Assembly: GCA_946481135.1 (NCBI GenBank)
Contig: CAMLMQ010000093.1
Coordinates: 1-11,039 of the forward strand
Direction: 5' to 3'
Source of the DNA: an uncultured Microbacteriaceae bacterium
Lineage (GTDB): Bacteria; Actinomycetota; Actinomycetes; Actinomycetales; Microbacteriaceae
Length of the DNA stretch: 11,039 nucleotides
Numbering within the stretch: position 1 is the first letter of the stretch; each line of letters starts with the position of its first letter. Position numbers and translations under genes: made by a program. This document shows, in pieces, positions 6,476-11,039 of this stretch. The notes beneath the pieces were generated by a model, which was not told the DNA's origin, searched no databases, and was given only the letters and a program-made list of their open reading frames with translations.

Positions 6476-6481
6476 TTTGGG
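6453..6481. promoter_or_regulatory. TetR operator palindrome
   Basis: A perfect inverted repeat has 9-bp arms (AAATGTTAG, 6457-6465, and its reverse complement, 6469-6477) around a 3-bp TCG centre. The symmetry extends to 13-bp arms with one mismatch (6453-6481), ending right at the tetR ATG. The AT-rich arms stand out in this GC-rich DNA. Size, symmetry and place are those of an operator for the dimeric TetR protein encoded immediately downstream, implying autoregulation of the exporter operon. Confidence 0.8.
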
Positions 6482-7030
6482 ATGACCGGAAAGGCGCAGC
6501 GCACGGCCGCGCGCATCCTCGACGCGGCACTCGATCTCTTCGAGCGCGACGGCTACGACGCGACGACCGTCGCGCGCATCGCAGCCGCGGCCGGTGTCAG
6601 CGAGATGACCTTCTTCCGCCATTACCGCTCGAAGGAGGCCGTGCTGCTCGACGACCCGTACGATCCACTCATCGCGGCGGCGATCGCCGCGCAGGCCCAC
6701 ACCCTGGCCCCCCTCGCTCGGGCGATCGCGGGCTTCCGCGCCTCGTGGGCGCTCATCGACGAGAGCGACGTGACGGTGCGCCGCCGGTTGCGGCTCGCCG
6801 CACATCCCGCCCTGCGGCGGGCGGTCGCGCACAATACGGCGGAGACCGAACGGGTGGTCGCCGACCAGCTGATCGCCGACGGGGCGGACCCGGTCGAGGC
6901 GCGGATCGCCGCCGCCGCGGTGCTCGCCGCCATGATGGCGTCGTTGCTCGCCTGGGGGGCGACCGACGACGACGGCACGATGGGCGCCGCGATCCGGCGT
7001 GCGCTCGACGTGCTGGGCGCGACGGCGTGA
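6482..7030 (+). CDS. TetR-family transcriptional regulator of the adjacent ABC exporter
   Basis: This 182-residue protein has the TetR N-terminal DNA-binding domain. A first helix, RILDAALDLFERDGYDATTV (11-30), leads into a helix-turn-helix at about 28-48 (VARIAAAAGVSEMTFFRHY) and then RSKEAVL (49-55). The rest, with AHPALRRAVAHN in the middle, is the variable helical ligand and dimer domain, so the inducer cannot be predicted. The ATG lies directly after a long palindrome. The stop overlaps the ABC ATPase start (GTGA), tying the regulator to the exporter genes. It most likely represses its own operon until a transported or related compound binds. Control of the crt operon just upstream is possible but not indicated, since no similar palindrome is seen before crtE. 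Confidence 0.9.
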   Translation: MTGKAQRTAARILDAALDLFERDGYDATTVARIAAAAGVSEMTFFRHYRSKEAVLLDDPYDPLIAAAIAAQAHTLAPLARAIAGFRASWALIDESDVTVRRRLRLAAHPALRRAVAHNTAETERVVADQLIADGADPVEARIAAAAVLAAMMASLLAWGATDDDGTMGAAIRRALDVLGATA

Positions 7031-7755
7031 CCGCCCGGATCGAGCTGCGTCGGGTGTCTCGCAGCTTTCGGGGCGGGGCCGGCGTACGCGACCTCGACCT
7101 GCGTGTCGAGCCGGGGCAGATCCACGCGATCGTCGGCCTGAACGGAGCGGGCAAGACGACCCTCATGCGCTGCGTCTTCGGGCTGCTGCTGCCGGACGCG
7201 GGGACCGTGCTGCTCGACGGCGTCGACCTGCGGGCAGCGCGGGCCGCGCTGTGGGAGCGCACGGGTCACCTGATCGAGCACCCCCTGGCGTACGGCGAAC
7301 TCACCGCGCGCCAGAACCTCCTGCTCACCGCGCGACTCCGCGGTTCCGGGCCCCGGACGCCCGCACTCGTCGACGCGGCGATCGCCGAGTTCGGGCTCGA
7401 GGCCTACCGCGACGTCCGGCTGCGTCGGATGTCGCTCGGCAACCGGCACCGCGTGGGTCTTGCCGGCGCCCTCCAGCACGACCCCGCGATCGTCGTGCTC
7501 GACGAGCCGACGAACGCCCTCGACCCGGCCGGTGTCATCCGGCTGCGGGAAGCGCTGCAACGGCGTGCCGCGGCGGGTGCCGGCATCCTGGTCTCCAGCC
7601 ACCACCTCGACGAGGTGTCGCGCATCGCCGACGTCATCACCGTGATCAACCGGGGACGCGTGATCGGAACGCTGTCGCCCGGAGGAGCCGAGCTCGAGCG
7701 TGCGTTCTTCGAACGCCTCCGTGCCGACGACGAGGCCGCGGGGGCCGTCGCGTGA
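7027..7755 (+). CDS. ABC exporter ATP-binding subunit (BcrA-like)
   Basis: This 242-residue ATPase should power export through the permease encoded next. It shows Walker A GLNGAGKT (37-44), Walker B IVVLDE (155-160) with DEPTNALDP following, and the switch histidine H192 in SSHHLDE. The signature loop is SLGNR (136-140) instead of LSGGQ, and the Q-loop region reads HLIEHPLAY with glutamate where glutamine is usual. Both changes are, as I recall, normal for the bacitracin/lantibiotic-resistance (BcrA) type of ABC-2 ATPase rather than signs of decay. The GTG at 7027 overlaps the tetR stop and the TGA overlaps the permease GTG, indicating coupled translation. The substrate is unknown; peptide antibiotics or lipids are the usual guesses for this family. 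Confidence 0.9.
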   Translation: MTARIELRRVSRSFRGGAGVRDLDLRVEPGQIHAIVGLNGAGKTTLMRCVFGLLLPDAGTVLLDGVDLRAARAALWERTGHLIEHPLAYGELTARQNLLLTARLRGSGPRTPALVDAAIAEFGLEAYRDVRLRRMSLGNRHRVGLAGALQHDPAIVVLDEPTNALDPAGVIRLREALQRRAAAGAGILVSSHHLDEVSRIADVITVINRGRVIGTLSPGGAELERAFFERLRADDEAAGAVA

Positions 7756-8513
7756 ACGTCTTCCCGACGGCGCTGCGTGTCGCGGCGCGTACGTTCGTCG
7801 CCGGGCGTGCCGCGCTCGCCTCGTCGGTGCTCTTCGTCGGAGGCTTGGTGGCTCTGACACTCGCGTTCGCCGTCGCGGCGCGGGCGGGCGACGACGTGCT
7901 CCTGGCGAGGCTCGGGCCGCTCGCGGGTGGCGAGCCCTGGGAGGTGATCGCGGGCAGTGCGGTGCAGATCGCCGCTGCCGCGGGAGTACTGGCGAGTGGT
8001 GTCGTGCTCGCCTGGAGCTTCGGCCGGGAGTTCACGGAGGGTACGGTCGCCGGCCTCTTCGCCCAGCCGGTCGGTCGGTCGACGATCGCGCTCGCCAAGA
8101 TCGTGGTGCACCTCGTCTGGTCGGGCGTCCTCGGCGTCGTCACGGCCGCGGTCGTGGCGCTCGCCGCCCTCGCGGCGGGGTTCGGAACACCGGACGCCGA
8201 CAGCGCCCTGACGCTCGCACGCCTGCCGGTACTCGTGTTCTGGTGCGGGTTCATCACCCTTCCCGCCGCGTTGTTCGCCACTGTCGGCCGGGGGCTCCTG
8301 GCGGGTCTCGCGGCCGTCGTCATCATCCTCGTCGTCACGCAGGTGTCGGTCGTGACCGGTGCGGGCCCGTGGTTTCCGCTCGCGGCTCCCGCGCTCTGGG
8401 CGATTGATCCCGGCGCCGTTCCCGCGGTCGCGTGGGCGCTCGCGCCCGTCGTTCCCGCCGCCGCGGTCTCGCTCACCCTGTGGAGCTGGCATCGCCTCCA
8501 GCTCGACCGGTGA
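7752..8513 (+). CDS. ABC-2-type transporter permease
   Basis: This 253-residue, highly hydrophobic protein should form the membrane channel of the exporter with the preceding ATPase. About six membrane helices are visible, including roughly 22-43, 68-88, 112-144, 157-175, 180-203 and 222-245. The short FGREFTEGTVAGLFAQPVGR segment (91-110), with a reentrant charged EF.EGT stretch, is typical of ABC-2 permeases that work with BcrA-type ATPases. The start GTG (7752) forms the GTGA overlap with the ATPase and fits the hydrophobic N-terminus after a short amphipathic stretch. There is no separate extracellular domain. It is the last gene of the tetR operon. Substrate unknown. Confidence 0.85.
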   Translation: MNVFPTALRVAARTFVAGRAALASSVLFVGGLVALTLAFAVAARAGDDVLLARLGPLAGGEPWEVIAGSAVQIAAAAGVLASGVVLAWSFGREFTEGTVAGLFAQPVGRSTIALAKIVVHLVWSGVLGVVTAAVVALAALAAGFGTPDADSALTLARLPVLVFWCGFITLPAALFATVGRGLLAGLAAVVIILVVTQVSVVTGAGPWFPLAAPALWAIDPGAVPAVAWALAPVVPAAAVSLTLWSWHRLQLDR

Positions 8514-8709
8514 GCGGCGCGGTGCGGCGGCGAGCGTGACTGGGCCTCACGCGCGGTTGGCCCCGCTCCGGGCACCTAACCGCCGGTATCGCTCCAGCAC
8601 CTCACCAGACGCAGTGGACTGACCCCGACATTCCAACCGGCGAAATCTACCGAACTCTGAGAGCCGCTACCTCGGGATCCGAGCTGGCTCCACCTACAGA
8701 GGGCACCTC
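8514..8709. other. Gene-free stretch after the exporter operon
   Basis: These 196 bases hold no supported gene. G+C drops from the second half on compared with the flanking operons. GGGCC (8543-8547) and GGCCC can pair across a 12-base loop, a weak possible terminator without a T-run. The short mirror CTCTGAGAG near 8655 is too small to interpret. No tRNA, integrase or transposon end was recognised. Confidence 0.4.
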
Positions 8710-8964
8710 GTGAAAGAGGAGTACGGCGGGATTCTTATGTCGACGGCCATCCAGAAGCGGGGACTTGTGAGATTCCGGAACGAGATGTTCAAGACCTACG
8801 TCAGGATGCGGCCCTCAATCTACGTTGGGGTCGACGAGGCCGTGATGCGAGCGTACCGTCGCCGCTCTGAGGAGCCGCAAGTTGCGCCGGTTCGGGACCG
8901 GGCCGTCGTACAGTTTCGGCGTCGCCCAGTGTGGGACTCGAATCGCCTGATGGCGCGCGTCTGA
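8710..8964 (+). CDS. Small basic protein of unknown function
   Basis: I do not recognise this 84-residue protein. It is Arg-rich (KRGLVRFRNEMFKTYVRMR, then AYRRRSEE and QFRRRP), has no membrane segment, signal peptide or cysteine, and might bind nucleic acid, though no motif shows this. Hand counting gives about 77% G+C at third and about 44% at second codon positions, so it looks coding, but third-position G+C is clearly lower than in its neighbours, and codons rare elsewhere here (AGA, ATT, CTT, GTA, CAA) occur. Two starts are possible: GTG 8710, with AGAGGG six bases upstream, or ATG 8737, giving MSTAIQKRG (75 residues). It converges with the MFS gene, 22 bp apart. It could be a recent acquisition, a gene remnant or a chance ORF. 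Confidence 0.45.
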   Translation: MKEEYGGILMSTAIQKRGLVRFRNEMFKTYVRMRPSIYVGVDEAVMRAYRRRSEEPQVAPVRDRAVVQFRRRPVWDSNRLMARV

Positions 8965-8986
8965 GGATCGGTTCGGTAAGCGCTGG

Positions 8987-10354
8987 TCAGGCGCGCGCCT
9001 GGGCCGGCAGCTTGACGAACAGGAAGAGCACGAGTCCGACCGCGAGCACGAGCAGGATTCCGACGATGCCCCATGCCTGCACACCCCCCGCGAGCGCGAT
9101 GAATCCGCCCCACAGCAGCGGCGACACGAAGCTCGTCGCGCGCCCGGTCGTCGCGTAGAGGCCGAAGAGCTCGCCTTCGCGGCCGGCGGGCGCGATGCGA
9201 GTGAGCAGCGAACGGCTCGCCGTCTGCGCAGGTCCGACGAACGCGGCGAGCGTGAGCCCGCCGACCCAGAAGACGACCGGTCCGAGGTCACGCAGCACGA
9301 AGACGAGGATGCCGACCACGACGAGACCGGTGAGCGCGAAGGCGATCACCCGCCGAGGCCCGACGGCGTCGTCGACGCGTCCGGCGAGGATCGTGCTGAT
9401 GCCCGCGACGACGTTCGCCACGACGCCGAAGATGACGACGCCGAAGAAGTCGAAGCCGAAGGTGATGGCGGCGATCGCGCCGGCGAACGTGAAGACGCCG
9501 GCGAGCCCGTCGCGGTAGACGGCGCTCGCGAGCAGGAACCAGAAGATGCCGCGCGAGTGACGCCAGAGGGCGGCGATGTCGCGGAACAGCACGACGTAGG
9601 ACCGGAAGAAGTTCACCCGCGGGCGGCCCGGCGCGGGCGACGCCTCGGGCACCGCGAGGAACAGCGGGATGCAGAAGATGAGCGTCCAGACCGCGCAGCC
9701 CACGGCGACGAGGCGCAGGCCCGTCGACTGGTCGAGGCCCGACCAGCCGGTGAGCTGCCACACGATGACGAGGGTGAGCATGATGATGCCGCCCAGGTAG
9801 CCGAAGCCCCACCCGAGACCGCTGACCCGCCCCACGGTCGACCGCGTCGACACCTGCGTGAGCATCGCGTAGTAGTTGACCGCGGCGATCTCGCTGATGA
9901 TGTTGGCGAACGCGATGAGGATGGTGCCGAGCAGGAAGTAGCCCGGCTCCGGGGCGACGAAGAACAGCGAGCCCGTCGCGACGATGAGCAGCGCGGTCCA
10001 GATGCCGAGCCACTTCTTGCGGTTGCCGGCGGCGTCGTTGCGCTGGCCCAGCACGGGAGCGATGAGGGCGATGATCAGGCCGCCGAGACCGATCGCGAGG
10101 CCCATCTGAGCCGAGAGGTCGTCGTCGGTCTGCCCCGGCATCCCGAACAGTTCGGCGTCCTGCAGGTAGAGCGGCGCCCACACGAAGCTGAGGATGACGG
10201 TGTTGTACGGCTGTGCGGCCCAGTCCCAGAACGCCCATGCGATGCGCCGCCGCCGCGGCACGGGCTCGGTCTGCAGTTCGAGTCCGGTGACGGCGAGTTC
10301 CTCCGCGGTGGTGGCCGCGGCGGGTGACGGGACGTTCGGGCGCGGGTCGGTCAT
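8987..10354 (-). CDS. MFS transporter, UMF1/Atg22-like
   Basis: This 455-residue polytopic membrane protein has 11-12 hydrophobic helices and belongs to the Atg22-like/UMF1 branch of the major facilitator superfamily, judged by the N-terminal block RRIAWAFWDWAAQPYNTVIL (36-55), the counterpart of the family's WDWANSAY motif. ISEIAAVNYYAML, GRVSGLGWGFGYLGG, the basic RNDAAGNRKKW loop and the later GPAQTASRSLLTRIAPAGREGELFGLY block also fit. The first 35 residues are polar and cytoplasmic. The ATG at 10354 is chosen; a GTG at 10384 would add ten residues with no support. Yeast Atg22 exports amino acids from vacuoles, but bacterial members are mostly uncharacterised, so the substrate is open. 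It is transcribed divergently from dnaK across a 236-bp gap, probably as a single gene. Confidence 0.88.
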   Translation of the reverse strand: MTDPRPNVPSPAAATTAEELAVTGLELQTEPVPRRRRIAWAFWDWAAQPYNTVILSFVWAPLYLQDAELFGMPGQTDDDLSAQMGLAIGLGGLIIALIAPVLGQRNDAAGNRKKWLGIWTALLIVATGSLFFVAPEPGYFLLGTILIAFANIISEIAAVNYYAMLTQVSTRSTVGRVSGLGWGFGYLGGIIMLTLVIVWQLTGWSGLDQSTGLRLVAVGCAVWTLIFCIPLFLAVPEASPAPGRPRVNFFRSYVVLFRDIAALWRHSRGIFWFLLASAVYRDGLAGVFTFAGAIAAITFGFDFFGVVIFGVVANVVAGISTILAGRVDDAVGPRRVIAFALTGLVVVGILVFVLRDLGPVVFWVGGLTLAAFVGPAQTASRSLLTRIAPAGREGELFGLYATTGRATSFVSPLLWGGFIALAGGVQAWGIVGILLVLAVGLVLFLFVKLPAQARA

Positions 10355-10459
10355 GGCGTCATGCTGCTTCCGTGAGGTGAACACCCGGTGTCGGCGCTGA
10401 TCGGGTTGCCTCGAAACCTACTCGGTCGCGACGCGATCTCGGCGATGCGACGCAGTCTG

Positions 10460-10485
10460 GGAATTGAGCCGGGCTGACTCAAGTT
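10460..10485 (+). promoter_or_regulatory. Candidate SigH/SigR-type promoter of dnaK
   Basis: GGAAT at 10460-10464 and GTT at 10483-10485, separated by 18 bp, match the GGAAT-N18-GTT form known for the actinobacterial stress sigma factors SigR (Streptomyces) and SigH (mycobacteria, corynebacteria). dnaK belongs to such regulons in some actinobacteria. The promoter overlaps the first HAIR site almost completely. Confidence 0.5.
10463..10483. promoter_or_regulatory. HAIR site 1 (HspR operator) before dnaK
   Basis: The HspR-associated inverted repeat consensus is CTTGAGT-N7-ACTCAAG. Here the left half is ATTGAGC (5/7) and the right half ACTCAAG (7/7), with exactly seven bases between. HspR is the MerR-like repressor of actinobacterial dnaK operons and is usually encoded at the end of the same operon, which would lie beyond the window. 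Confidence 0.8.
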
Positions 10486-10489
10486 CGAC

Positions 10490-10516
10490 TTGACAGAGTT
10501 ATCCACAGGTCGCAAA

Positions 10517-10518
<2 letters not shown>
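10490..10518 (+). promoter_or_regulatory. Candidate housekeeping promoter of dnaK
   Basis: A perfect TTGACA -35 hexamer lies at 10490-10495. At 17-bp spacing, CAAACT (10513-10518) keeps only the A2, A4 and T6 of TATAAT, so the -10 box is uncertain. The hexamers lie between the two HAIR sites, where HspR could repress. The transcript would have a leader of roughly 65 bases. Confidence 0.5.
10499..10507 (+). promoter_or_regulatory. Perfect DnaA-box 9-mer
   Basis: TTATCCACA is identical to the high-affinity DnaA box. It lies in the spacer of the candidate housekeeping dnaK promoter, between the two HAIR sites. A single box is not an origin. It could be a DnaA regulatory or titration site, or chance in a locally AT-richer stretch. 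Confidence 0.45.

Positions 10519-11039
<521 letters not shown>

Noticed and set aside
8926..8965. GGGACTCGAATC near the end of the small ORF resembles the T-arm of a tRNA on the minus strand, suggesting an attachment site.
   Set aside because: The 5' half of the T stem does not pair, no acceptor or anticodon arm follows, and no integrase is nearby. Twelve bases of likeness are not enough.
8988..9001. Perfect 14-bp palindrome CAGGCGCGCGCCTG at the end of the MFS gene as a terminator or operator.
   Set aside because: It has no loop, no T-run, and consists of ordinary Ala/Gln/Arg codons; alternating GC runs of this kind arise often at this base composition.

Overview
The window is about 70% G+C by eye, with strongly G/C-ended codons, GTG starts, four-base gene overlaps and transcription units that look leaderless. 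Together with a C50-type carotenoid cluster and a HAIR/HspR-type dnaK control region, this points to a high-GC actinobacterium, most likely a pigmented member of the Microbacteriaceae. The genus cannot be read from the sequence.

Left edge (1-791): a tRNA-Gly(CCC) gene on the minus strand is divergent from dcd, a dCTP deaminase of the bifunctional actinobacterial type. dcd converges on idi. The whole gap between them is filled by one copy of a hairpin-forming repeat.

Carotenoid region (786-6443): idi (IPP isomerase, minus strand) starts 20 bp from a divergent six-gene operon, crtE-crtB-crtI-crtYe-crtYf-crtEb. All five junctions in the operon are 4-base GTGA or ATGA overlaps. Idi balances IPP and DMAPP. 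CrtE makes GGPP, CrtB condenses two GGPP to phytoene, and CrtI desaturates it to lycopene. CrtEb adds C5 units, and the split cyclase CrtYe/CrtYf closes the rings, giving a C50 carotenoid of the decaprenoxanthin, sarcinaxanthin or C.p.450 type. A second copy of the repeat, in the opposite orientation, lies in frame in the 3' end of crtYe.

Exporter operon (6447-8513): a TetR-family regulator, an ABC ATPase and an ABC-2-like permease are joined by GTGA overlaps. A 9+3+9 bp perfect palindrome overlaps the likely -10 box directly before the tetR start, suggesting an autoregulated export cassette for an unknown compound.

Right part (8514-11039): after a gene-free stretch of somewhat lower G+C comes a small unrecognised basic ORF. 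A UMF1/Atg22-like MFS transporter follows on the minus strand, and then the start of dnaK, cut by the window end. The dnaK upstream region is dense: two HAIR-like HspR sites with exact N7 spacing, a SigH/SigR-type promoter, a TTGACA -35 box and a perfect DnaA-box 9-mer. I found no clearly new enzymatic system. The most unusual signals are the coding-region repeat, the uniform leaderless promoters, the palindrome-controlled exporter and the dnaK control region.
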